Shown here in pieces: positions 24,459-36,100 of a stretch of 64,000 nt of DNA; positions within the stretch are counted from its first letter, which is position 1; each line of letters starts with the position of its first letter. The notes beneath the pieces were generated by a model. The model saw only the letters and a list, made by a program, of their open reading frames with translations, made no database searches and was not told where the DNA came from. The position numbers and the translations under genes were made by a program. Source of the DNA: Balanoglossus misakiensis (lineage: Eukaryota; Hemichordata); NCBI GenBank assembly GCA_040954595.2, contig CM082593.2:6882001-6946000 (forward strand), read 5' to 3'.

Positions 24459-25834
24459 AAATAGCAGAATACGTACAGTCCACGAGAAACCATACACACG
24501 TGCACTCTTATTGTGTTGATTTTTTACGGCAACAATCATAGGATTTGGTAACAGAATAAAAATTAAATGAGCCTTTATTTTTCATGGTAAAATCAAACAA
24601 TCAAACAAAAACTTGCATCTTACAATCATGTAGCATTATCTTTTAAAGAAAAATCACATTTCGTTAATTTTCATATAAGATATACTTTAATAAAAGACAG
24701 TCTCAAACATCATGCGCAGATATGTAGAAAACAAGCAAGAAGTTGTCTTAAAAGTTTCAGCACTGCATAAAAAAGCTAAAAATTCTTCCACACTTCATCA
24801 ATACAATGGTACTCAGGAGTCAAATGGCTGGGAAGGAAAATTCACCAATAGTTGCCTTTGTACTCAAATTGAAAGCCTGATGATATTAGTTAGCTCTGTA
24901 TCAGATCATCTTTTCATTGTACCTGAGATGAGTTTTCATGTTTGAAAAAAAATACTTTACTCTCTTCAGATTTGCAGTTATACAAGGAATTCAGCCTCCG
25001 GGTGTTGAAATATGTATTCTTGTAGTTGGCCTACATGACAGGTCCAATACTCTGCAAATCCTTCAAAACTACCGAACATATGTAATTGTCAAGCTTAGTA
25101 CAGCCCTCTTCGCTTAAAATGTCAATAAAAGAACGACACCTCACAGAAAGCATTATTATGCAACATCAAAAAAGATTACGAGCTGATAATAAAACACAGG
25201 ATTGCATTCCTCACACTAACAGAAGTTATTGCATTGCCAATTTAGAAATTGATATCAAATCCTTAAAAATACAAAAAAAAAAAACATCCAATACTACAGC
25301 ACACACAGAATGAACTATGCGCTATGGTAACATGAATTAATTAAAAATGGCTGACTGGAAAGGCTGTGAAGTTGCATGGGCAATACTCCTACCATTGATA
25401 TATTTATTTGAGTTGGTGAAATTTGCATAAAGTATTTGAGGTTTATTGGTTTTCATTGAATTTCTGCCAGCACTGCTCACAAAAATCATGCTTCTTAATG
25501 TTTGCGATCTGTATTTTTTCAACAGACTCACACCAAATCTGCTGTGTGCCTTAACTGTCGATTTTTGAAGTAAAAAAAGGGTTTTCGTATTAAAAAAATT
25601 GCTGCAGGTATATTGGCTTGGACGGCACACTACATCAGTGTTGTGTCATGTTGCGGCACACTACATCAGTAGTGTCATGTCATATTGGCTTAGCGTGCAC
25701 ACTGCATCGGTGGTGTGTGATGGCTTAGAGGGCATTCGCAGCTTTCACTGGTGGTTGACAAGATTTCTCAACCGGGCCACACTTCATCTCAATTCCACCG
25801 TCAGTCAGCGGAACTTCATGGACGCCTTTGCAAA

Positions 25835-28800
25835 TCAATTATTCGACTCGACTGTTAACATGGCATGACTCTCCTCCTCTTCATCACCCTCTGTCTTTTT
25901 CTCCTTTTCTTCCGGAGCATCGTCATCTTTTTTGTGTTTCGCGTTTTCTATCTTGTGAAGCAGTCGTGGTCCGCTTAGTGCAATGGCCGCCGCTCCGATT
26001 GGAGCTGTGATGATAATTGACAGCACGGCCATTGTTAATACCTACAGAGAAATAAGAAAACACATTTCATCAGCATATTCTCAAAACGCACAGTTTCAAT
26101 CAGTAGCATGATTTTTTCCCTTTAACATATTTTTCTTTTTTTATAGAAAAGGACTGCATAATATAAATTGTTAGATATAGAATTTGAATGCATATATTTT
26201 TTTACTACATTTTTTTTTGGGGGGGGAGGGGTAGTTAACTGAGTTTATCATTCACCACTGTATAACCCTTTTACCACCATGGTTCAGTCCAAACCCATTG
26301 TTTTCTATGGTAAGGTCAGACCTCTAAAGAGGCAACTGGGGGGGGGGGGGGGGGTGAAAAGGTTAAAAAAATTGTAGAAAGTTTTTGAAGACTTCACAGA
26401 ATCAAGTTTAGGCTACAACCATAATCCCTTTAATACAAGCAAGATATCATCCAAATACTTTGTTGTCACTGACAACAAAATTCCGTGTACTGATTTGAAT
26501 CTTACCTGGATGCCAAGGTTAATAGCTCCCTCCCCAGCATCAAGTTCTCTCGCAGTGTCATAGGCAATGGAACCAATGGCAGCCTGAAAGTACAAAACTC
26601 GATCAGAAATTCTGCATTGTTTGCTGACTTGTTTTAACCCTTTCACCACCATGGTTCAGTCCAAACCCATTGTTTTCTACGGTAAGGTTGGACCTCTGAA
26701 GAGGGAATTTTGGGGTGAAAGGGTTAAATCATGATAGAAATAGTCTGGTGTATGTGAGCAGACAGGGAATTTGAAGAGTGCGCCCTCTGGAGGCATTCCT
26801 TCTAAGATGGTATGTGTGAGACCATCCCATAACACTTACCTGTACAGTAGCTTTAGGAAACCATGCCAACGCCATAAACAACCTTTCCTTCTTGTTGAGA
26901 TCCGACCTCATGCCAGTCACGAAAGTCACCAACATTCTCACCAGAAGGCATATAATTAGCAAAGCAATTCCAAGACCTGAAAATCAGATATGTCAATGTA
27001 AAGTAAACCACTGAAAATTCATCCAAAACAAAGGGAGGTATATTCTTTGCAAATTAACAAACTCATTGTAGCAAGCAATATGTTGCTGTGTTCTGTCTGC
27101 AAACCTTCTTTCTATTAAAATTCCCCATAAATATCCTAGAGACAACAGACATACACAGATATCTACTCACCGATAGTATTGGGGTGCAGATTTTCGATCA
27201 ATATTTCAGCACCAATCAACGCAAAGAGGAAAGGCTGGAAGAATGTCCAAAACACACCAATCACGTTTCCAACAGCCGCCTGAGAACAATAAAGTACACA
27301 GCATTATATTTTAGTATATTATTCTTTTCTCTTGATTTCAATCGACTCAAATGCCATATATATCTCCTGATAATTTCTTTCAAATGTTACATGCATATAT
27401 CAACTCAATTTCGTGTTCCAGTTTTTAAGGCATATGTGTGTCAGCAAACTTTCTTGTCCCAGATCTAAGCCATATTGTTTAAACACCGAGATGTCGGCTT
27501 GTCAGCACAGAATACCACTGTAACTAAGCACATGCATAAATAACCTTGTTTTATACTGTAAATTTTTATGACAACACTCATATTTCATTTTTTAAAGCAA
27601 ATAAAGACTTGGCTGTACGTGTATATCTTAGGAAATTTAAAATGAAGTGGGTATATACAGAAATGATCATTGCCAGCCTCAGTGTTCTTGCTCAACATGT
27701 ACACAATGACTACAATGCATTAGACTGAAAGGTTCATGGTCACCTATATGTTACTCAGGAAATAAGAGATCCAGCCAATCACAGATATTCACTTGGATGG
27801 CCATGTAAAAATGTGCCACCATATGGTCATTAGAGGACTTAGACACAACCTTTTAACCATATATGAGCAGAATTATGGTAAATTAGAGGTAATAGTAGTG
27901 GTTTTTACAAAAAAAAGTCTGTGGGCCAACTTTATTTCTTTGTTTTCAAACAGACACCCCTCAATCTTTTCAGGATATTTTTCTGAAAACCTGTCTCCCC
28001 ATCTTTATGTACCACATGACCCTGCAGGGTGCTATATAGCTTACCTTATCGTCCTTCCATTTCTGAGCTGCCACAAATGACATGGTGAGAACTGCCAATG
28101 CTCCAGATCCCGGCAACTTCAGTGCAGTGCTGCCAAAGAGCGCCAATAAGCCACTACTGAACAACATGGCAGTGCGATAACCAACCAGTGATTCCTGAAA
28201 AATGAAACAAGTCTTAATGTTAATTACAGCTTTACTAGAGATTTCGAATAAGGCCTAGTGGGATGTATTCATATTGCTGTGAAATTGGTGCAATTTAAGT
28301 TGATCATTTACACTTGATTTGTCTTTCAAAATTGCCTTTCTTGTTTTCCATAGACTATTTCAAAGATATATGAGAAGACATTCAGGATTTTAACTGCCAA
28401 ATTAAAGGGAAAATCCAGTAATGCAAATACACATTAATTATGCATGCATTTACCTGATTTCTATGCGGAATGTACCACATGACAATTCCAAACAGAATTC
28501 CAACAATTATTCCAACAGCCACTTCAAGAGGTCCGCGAAACACGGTGAAGACCACACTACCTGTAATTTCAAGTGTAAAAAAATTGCATTATAATTTCCA
28601 TGCAATGATAAAATTATTCTCAGAGAATGACACTCATGTATTTGATCATAATGAGAAAATAACATAAAAGGACATGATTTTATTTAGGGAAATGTTCAGT
28701 TATGTTTGAGCACAACCTCAATATTAATTTACATATTTCTAACAGAAAACAAAATAAGATTGTATGTAATAAGCGAATAAATAAACGAATAAATTTGCAT

Positions 28801-30866
28801 ATGTATGACATTATAATTTCTCTGTTATAATTGGCAATTGATTATTTGCACCACCAATTCACGGTTACTGTATTCTAAATATTTTTTGCACAGCAGAATA
28901 ATACAATTTGAGTCACCTGTTGAAAACGTGATGCCCAGAGCAACGCTGAAGCCAGTGATGGCCAGGACGTTATCCACACTAGCTGAGGCAATGAGTAATG
29001 TGGGAATGCCTTTGTCCATTCCCCAACCCTTTTCCTGCAGACTCAACATGGAGGGGACGACGACAGCTGGAGATACGGAAGCAACAACAAACCTGGCAAG
29101 AAAAGTATGGATACAAGGTGAGCTTGGTATTAAAGGTCCATTAGCTGTAACTTTTGGCAGCATTATTAACTCTCATAGGAAAATGAAATTTGCCATGAGA
29201 TATACGAATATTGAGAATCCATTCCAAAACGAAACAGGTATAAAAAAAATTCAGGGCAATATTTTTTCCTTTAATACGATAATAACAATTGTATACATGG
29301 TTATGCATTGTCTATCTGTCTTTCTGTCTGATGAGGTCTGCAATCTTTCTGTTTTAAAATAGCCTGAATCTTCCTTTTTGTCACCTTAAACTTACATATT
29401 TATTTATGAAAATTTTATTTAATTGAAAAAGTGAATAAATCCAGAAATGTCTTACCCTAAAATAAATGCCCAATCCCATGGAAACCCTAGCAACAGATGC
29501 CCCAGAATTGCCACGGTTACACATTCCATTAAACAAGGGAGAGTGGAGAGACAGAGGCAAACCACTTTGAGTTTCTTCAAGGCTTTGGCATCCAGCCCTA
29601 GACCGGCTCGGATCAGAATCACGGCAAACGCCACACTTCGGAGTGTTATCGACCAATGGGCTGTGATGTCTTTTGCTACGTCGACGTGGGGAATGTTTTT
29701 GAGGGCGAAACCTACCAGCAGCATACCTGCGGGGGGAAAAAGGAAACATTATAGTCAAATACAATAAAATTTAACCCGTCGAAACCAAATACCAAAGGGA
29801 CTCACTGAGAATGTGGTGGCAGTTTGGTAAGTGACATCTGACTTGCACTTACCTTAAGTGGAGGTAGCTTGATAAGTAATATCACACTTGCCAGAAAAAC
29901 TTACACTTGCAAAAAGTGAAGGTAGTTTGATAAGTAATATCACACTTGCCAGAAAAACTTACACTTGCAAAAAGTGAAGGTAGTTTGATAAGGGATATCA
30001 CACTTGCCAGAAAAACTTACACTTGCAAAAAGTGAGGTAGTTTGATAAGTGAAACCACACTTACCAAAAAAGTAGAGGCAGTTTGATAAGTGATATTACA
30101 CTTACCTAAAACTTACCATGAATAATTTGATAAGTGAAATCACACTTACCTAAAAGCGGGGGTAGTTTGATCAACGACACAAGCACACCACCCAGGACAG
30201 CAGCCACCCAGAGTATAAACAACGCAAATAGACCCCCACCAGGTATCGCCTCATCCCCAAAGATTCCCCACAGTGAACCCCAGACTACCAATACCAGCAA
30301 AACATAGAAGATGCCTGTGGCTAGTTTTCCATGGGGTGGACACAGTAAACTGTACTTGAATCTGAAAATATAATCAGATGGATCATATGTGATTAACAAG
30401 CATGTTGCATTATTCAGTTGAATGATTAAAGGGACAAAGTCGTTAACTTTTGACATTATTTTATTTCTTTTCTTTTCTTTTGGTAGACTATTTATGTTGT
30501 TCTACTAACCGAAACATGCCCAACAACCTGTTGTCATGTCCAACCCAGACATGAACATTACACATGATAATGTGGCCATGTAATAATACTGATAATACCC
30601 CCCCCCCCCTACGCATTTAATTTCTGACCCTTTATCATTGCGTAAACTTACCTATAACAGCATGCATCACCCTCACCAGGAGCATTATAGTATTTTATCA
30701 GGCATGGTGCACACACTTTATCACAGGCAGCAGATATTCTGTCAAGTCTTGACTTTTCTGCCTTGTCCTGGAGACTTCTCTCGCCATCACCATTCTCAAC
30801 ATCTGTGCATGTGTCTTGCACATCCTCAGTTTTTACATGGTTGGAGTGTGGTATGTCTCCATTCAT
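25835..30866 (-). CDS. SLC9B: SLC9B/NHA-type Na+/H+ antiporter, paralogue a (DN catalytic variant)
   Basis: Ten coding exons on the minus strand: 30652-30866, 30150-30361, 29456-29726, 28917-29092, 28454-28560, 28045-28194, 27171-27279, 26840-26976, 26506-26583, 25835-26041. Phases join cleanly into 553 residues (human SLC9B2/NHA2 is 537). The ATG at 30866 is preceded by an in-frame TAG. It is a multi-pass membrane cation/proton antiporter of the CPA2 family. NHA signatures include LVVWGS..GIFGDEAIPGG, VILIRAGLGLDAKALKKLK, SVSPAVVVPSM, LALAWFPKATVQ and TAPIGAAAIALSGPRLL. The catalytic site reads ASVDNVLAITG, with Asp273-Asn274 where NHA2 has Asp-Asp. The family's conserved Arg (427) and Lys (455) remain. 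The N-terminal cytosolic part is Cys-rich (CDKVCAPC). The frame is otherwise intact, so it is not an obvious pseudogene. Confidence 0.93.
26264..26363. mobile_element. Short TTAA-type MITE (family B), copy 1
   Basis: The shared core CACCATGGTTCAGTCC...CCATTGTTTTCTATGGTAAG is bordered by AACCCTTTTACC and GGTGAAAAGGTTAA. It contains an expanded G tract and lies in the last intron of SLC9B-a. Confidence 0.7.
26638..26723. mobile_element. Short TTAA-type MITE (family B), copy 2, best-preserved ends
   Basis: 86 bp. It starts CCCTTTCACC and ends GGTGAAAGGG (perfect 10-bp inverted repeat), with TTAA directly outside both ends (26634-26637 and 26724-26727). It lies in the intron between exons 26506-26583 and 26840-26976 of SLC9B-a. 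Confidence 0.8.
27729..27907. mobile_element. Diverged relative of family A element (copy 2)
   Basis: It shares AGCCAATCACAGAT, GCCACCATA and the start AAAGGTTCATGGTCACC with 6722-6906. The right end is degraded, so the limits are approximate. It is intronic in SLC9B-a. Confidence 0.5.
29820..30149. repeat. Minisatellite derived from the exon 2 / splice-donor junction of SLC9B-a
   Basis: Read on the minus strand, the array repeats ATCAAACTACCxCCACTTTT followed by GGTAAGTGTGATxTCACTT. That is the last codons of exon 2 (IKLPPLL) plus the first bases of its intron. The copies furthest from the exon form a longer unit of about 58-60 bp that adds TTGCAAGTGTAAGTTTTTCT. Several units retain a perfect GTAAGT donor. 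A shorter, decayed array of the same motif lies at the same place in the plus-strand paralogue (35860-35980). Confidence 0.85.
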
Positions 30867-31935
30867 GGTTGCGCGATTGGCTAGTATTGGAACTTCTAGA
30901 GTTTTCTAGTTAGTTCTCTTGATGAAATCTGCCGAGAGAAGAAAACAATTACGAAAAATGCAAAAAGTGCAATTAAGAGGAATGACAAAACGTTCACATA
31001 TACTATAAATCTTACATACTTATTATTGGAAACTTTTTCGTTTTATTTTTGTTTTAAGAAGTTTTTTTTCTGTTGATTGTCAAAATCAATGTTTAATATC
31101 ATTTGGTACAATGCAGTTTGGGGGTTCAAACCATTTGTTTGAACTTCTTCTCCCCACTTTCAGTGACCTGAATCTAGTTTTGTTGGTCGATGACCTCATT
31201 TCGTTCCAGTGACCTCCCAACTAGACACTCTCTTATAACTTTTAGCCTTGGGTTGTCTGCATATATGTCTCTAAATGTTAGGAATTGCGAACTTGGATGA
31301 CAAGAATGTAGAATGCAACTATATACTGTAGTATGTGCATGTACACAATTTCAAAATGGATCAGATCGATTTGCAGTATATGTTTAATAAGGAAAAGTAC
31401 TTAAAGATGACCTTTGTACAGATATATGCACTGCATGCCTGCATAAGTATCCAACCATTTTCATGTCAGCTACGTATACGCAGGCTTTAATGTTTGGGTC
31501 AAGGTCTCAATTCCGTTGTTTAGTAGTAGTGAAATTTCACGTTGTCGAACCGTGAATTTCGCAACTAGTGTAACAGTCGGGAAATTACTAGTTCATTGCT
31601 TTTTGGTCTTTTGCAACAGTTCAGCTTAACGTATGTCGACTGGCTACAATGTAACAATGTTTTAAACGGAAAAGACGCTTAAACGCCCATTACTAGTACA
31701 CGGAAGATCGTTAGTTGAATCGTTTCTCGGTTTAATCGCATTCAATTTCTCATTCGCGTCACAATATCGCACTTTGTTTATATATTTTTTCCCATATTCA
31801 ATGGTTTAGGAACGTACGTGACAGACTACACGTGTGCGAAGCGAAGGACGCGCCGCGCACTGCGCCGCGCTGCGCACCATAAAAAAAGTTAATCCCGACA
31901 ACGATCGGTTGTAATTTTTTGAAAACGACACTTAC
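30867..31935 (-). promoter_or_regulatory. 5' UTR part and first intron of SLC9B-a
   Basis: An acceptor TTCTCTCGGCAG lies just upstream of 30928 (minus strand), so exon 30652-30928 starts with 62 bases of leader. The nearest strong upstream donor is AAAAG|GTAAGT at 31936. The intron between contains a GC-rich patch at about 31835-31880 and is otherwise unremarkable. Confidence 0.55.
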
Positions 31936-33142
31936 CTTTTAGAATTGTCTTCTATCACCAGTTATATTTCTTTAAAAATCTCCAAATCTACACTTAAATG
32001 GAATGTTCAGTGTTACTAACTGGTTCTAGTCTAAATGTAGGCCTAGTTAAGTGCATAGAGCGAAAGTACAGTCATCATCACGTGTTTCGCGTACTGTAAT
32101 TTTATGAATAGCACGGAGGCACCCTCATAATTGTGTTTCTAGGTCACAGTTCAATGACGTCGCATGTTTTGAGCGAAAGTCCTAGATTGTGACACCCTCG
32201 TTCACACCCATTTCACATCTTGAAATCAGTTACTTTAGACTTATTAAAAGTTCAGCGTATTTTTTTGTAATTTGATCATATGAGCGCATTTTCGATTACG
32301 AAGCGGACACCAATAAAAACTCTAATTGTTTGCTTATTCATTCATTTAAACGAAATCACTTATTCTGCTGTTTAATTTACTTGAATATGTTTTAGTTTTA
32401 TTATTTTAAAAAACGAAAGTTATATGACATTATTTGTAAAACATCAATAGTATCTGACAAAACAAACACAAAAAAGTGGCCAGGGTCTGTTTTCAATCAT
32501 TCAAAATGAGTAATTTCGGCTGAAAAGTGGAAAAAGTTCCTGAAAAGCGTCACCTGGAAAGTTGTCCGTATATGATAAAAGGTTACGTATTTAATATAGT
32601 TTTTGTTCGACCCAGGATCCACTGCGTTGTTAGGGTCATCTTATACCCCCTAGGTCAATCACCATAAATCTTCTTAATTACAAATCATTGGTTCACTAAT
32701 TACAGTGTGAAACGATATATTGTTTCGGCGACTAATATACCCTATCGGTCAGTTAAATGACAATAAATAATTGGCAGGGACGAGGTGCTAGCATACGGTT
32801 TAAATTCAAGGCCATGAAATGTAAATGTCGATATACTTGTCACTTAAAAAAATGAGGGCAACAGACGGAATTATGAAGGGCAAGTTGACCTCTCGCTCCT
32901 ACCGCCACGGTTGACCCATCATAGTGTCGGTGTTTCGTACAATCGAGACGAGGAACGAGGCTTGTCAGGATAGTAGTAAAAACAACGCCTCCTGACCTCA
33001 AATTACCCGTCTAAATTTGAATATTATAATACGCCGTATTTTGGTTTGTAAGTGTTACGCATTCGGCGGCGAGTCGCGCCATCTTTTCGCGATCAACACG
33101 GAATTTGTACGATTGTACTTAGGGAGTCTGTGTTGACCTGAT
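31936..33142. promoter_or_regulatory. Divergent promoter region between the two SLC9B genes
   Basis: The likely non-coding first exon of SLC9B-a starts at 31936 (minus) and extends to an undefined 5' end, perhaps near 32.1 kb. SLC9B-b starts at ATG 33143 (plus). The roughly 1 kb between would serve both genes. A YY1-like GCGCCATCTT (33076-33085) lies 58 bases before the SLC9B-b start codon, in a locally CG-rich stretch typical of a core promoter. Confidence 0.5.
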
Positions 33143-36100
33143 ATGGACAAGGATTACTTTGCGGAACACGAGGAAGGTCTGTCATCGTCAATCGACAGGT
33201 TAGTCATTATTTCAGTCGAAAAAGCTCGAACTCGGTGCCCTTTATGAGAGAGCGTGTTCTGATCGCAAGTACAGAAGGCATTGAACGACGGACTGACAAC
33301 AAGCGCCGCCACACGCACGCCAGATCCAGAGCATGCTATACGTGCCGAACCACAAGTTTTAAAATCGTGTTCTGAAAATATTTTCAGCTGTCATCATATC
33401 TGTCTCCGGCATTTGTCCACCACAAAATATGTAGTTGTCCGCCTAAAAGTGACTATAAATGGAAAAAACACCCGAATAAAAGTCGAATGATTTTTATGTA
33501 CTTTACCAAAGTGGGTGGGCTCGAAAAATTTTGAACCGTCCTCATTTTAGAGTTGTGAACTTGTAAATATTATAATTGACAATCTGGCGGTTGCACAGAA
33601 CGCCCAGCCATGCACTGAAACAACAGCAATGCTGGATACACATGCATAATTATTTCTTTTGCAATATTTGCCAAGGAAACAGTTTTGCGTAATCATACCA
33701 ATGTCAATAGTTTCAGGGCAAGGTCAAATTTGAGGTCACGTGACACAGTTTGACCTTCAACAAGGCAACAGTGATCTAGACTGTTATCTTTGCAGCAATT
33801 AAGACTTATCTAAAGATAAAATTGTATTTTGAACAGGAATTTTGTACTGATCAGATGCTAGTAATGATTTTCTATACAGGAAAGAATTCTCCAAAACTAA
33901 AATCGAAAAGTGGGTCACATTAGTCATTAGTGTGCATTGATCCAAATCAGTAATATGACATGGACAATATACTAGTACCCGCATTTCAACTGACAACTTT
34001 TTTATTTGACAAAACATGTGAATACTTGGGTAAAGCATAAATTAGTGGAATTGAAATAGTCATGAAAGCGAAAGAACTTTTTCCACCATAAGTTGAGAGC
34101 AGTTCATCTCGCGTTAGTATCAAGAAGATTCCGATTTCTCAGCAAGAGTGTTAATTTCAACCAGATGCAAGTGGCGTAGAAGGCAACATTCTCTTGAGCC
34201 ATTATTGAAAACTTCTTTGGAATATATAATTTCATGTGACTTATAGTTTCAATCTCCCAGAATTCCTTCGTCTCCCAATTCTTGACATACAGTGGCATTG
34301 TAAACATTGTAAAATTCTCAAGAGGTGAATATGAAAGAAACTTTTATGAAAACATATTCCACCATCAGAAACCTTTCAGACACTGACATCCTTTCTTCCA
34401 AATAACTTTTTATACCAGGAAATTTGCCAAGTCTCACATGATTGTGAGAAACAGACAGTCTTAAACAGGAAGTATATTGTTTCACAAAGACCCTTTCAGT
34501 TTCATCTTGGTTTCAGGAAAAAATTGAAAACACCCAAGACACAAGCAAATTACAGTTATTTTGAAATTTTATGTTTAATTGGAATTAGAGGACTGACCTT
34601 TTGCAAGTCAGACACTGGTCTTTGTAACCTATTCTGAACTTTGTAACCTTTGACCTGTAGTGCTATGCCATGGCAAAAGGTGGATTTTTCTTTCGACTGG
34701 TGAAAATAATTTTAAGAAAATGGAGAGAAATGTTTCTGATATTGTTTCCAAACATCTGTAGTTGCGAATAGACAGTAGAAACGTCAAAGATTAGACAAGT
34801 ATTGCTTGGTTGTGGAAAAGATTATCATAGTCATTAGGCATATGTACTAACTTCTGATTTCTGTCTGTATTTCATTTCTTTAATCTTCACTTTTTTCCTG
34901 TTTTTATAGTGCCCTGTTATCATCAAATGGTGCCGTCCGAAACTATGGAACCACCACATGCATTCCAGTGAAACGGGAAATCTGCAGTAAAGCCTTATTA
35001 AACGGCCATCTCACCATGGCGGAAAAAGACATCAGGAATCTTGATGGCAGTATAGAGGACTGCAAAGTCAAAAGTGACAGCGTTGATGAAGTCGGCTTAA
35101 GCAAGAGCCACTCCAGGAGCAAGAGGTGCATCCGTCGCTGTGATAAGTGGTGTGCACCGTGTCTGATCAAGTACCACAGTCCACCAACACATGGCGATTC
35201 ACGTTGCTACAAGTATGATACTTTTCGTTCCTTGGTGGGAAAAAAATGTCATGTTTCCCAACACACCAATTCTTAAAATCATAAGTTGTCTTAGCTTAAG
35301 TTGAGCCAGTGGAGATGATTATAATGCAGGCCTGCTCTTGGTTGATTGAAGACTTAGATACCTTTCTCAGACTTGTCTCAGTACTGCTAGTTCTTGGTCC
35401 ATGTGCTTGAGTGAAGAAGGCTCACACACAGAAAAATCCACCATAGAGTCATTATCAAGAATTTCAATCTCATGACTCTGATAGATGCTCTCCAAGATAG
35501 CCACAGACAGCAGAAGCTCCATCATCCCTTTTTTTGCAGAATCTGGGGACTTGGTTGGCATGTTTTTTCGCTGGGTGTGTGTAAGCCCAGCGAAAAAACA
35601 CGCCAATCGGGATTCCTTATAAAATAACAGAACATCTCCCTGTTTCTTTTATTTCTTTCAGATACAAATACACTTTTCTGTGTCCGCCACATGGTAACTT
35701 TGCCACTGGGATCTTGTACATATTACTTGTGTTTATAGTCTGGGGTACCATGTGGGCCATGACTAAGGAAGAGGCTTTACCTGGAGGGAATTTGTTTGCG
35801 TTGTTTATACTCTGGGTGGCTGCTGTCCTCGGTGGTGTGCTTGTGTCATTCATTAAACTACCCCCACTTTTAGGTAAGTGTGACTTATCAGTCTGCCTCC
35901 ACTTTTTATGGTAAGTGTGATTTCACGTATCACATGACCTCTGCTTTTAGGTTTGCGCAGTGTCACTGATCAAACTACATATGTATCTCCACTATTAATT
36001 TTAAACACTTTGTGTAGCGTTTCTTGAGTCATGTAATGACCTGTTGTTGAGGCGCCCCTGCTCCCAATTCACATTAACCCTTACGTTTAGTTCTGAAATG

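Larger units (their letters stand above)
20246..25834. other. Intergenic between the CH-domain gene and SLC9B-a
   Basis: No coding exon recognised. It holds the possible CH-gene promoter (about 23.4-23.6 kb), the TTAA element at 22278-23263, a tandem repeat at 23687-23845, two CTCF-like motifs (23063 and 24443) and, toward 25.8 kb, the 3' UTR of the minus-strand SLC9B gene. On the minus strand AATAAA signals (TTTATT on the plus strand) occur at 25442-25447 and 24574-24579. Confidence 0.5.

Noticed and set aside
29820-30149. Array with regular spacing taken as CRISPR-like
   Set aside because: Eukaryotic context, head-to-tail units without unique spacers, and clear origin from the exon/donor junction.
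31118-31135. GGGGGTTCAAACC resembling a tRNA B box
   Set aside because: No A box or cloverleaf could be drawn around it; no tRNA gene is supported anywhere in the window.
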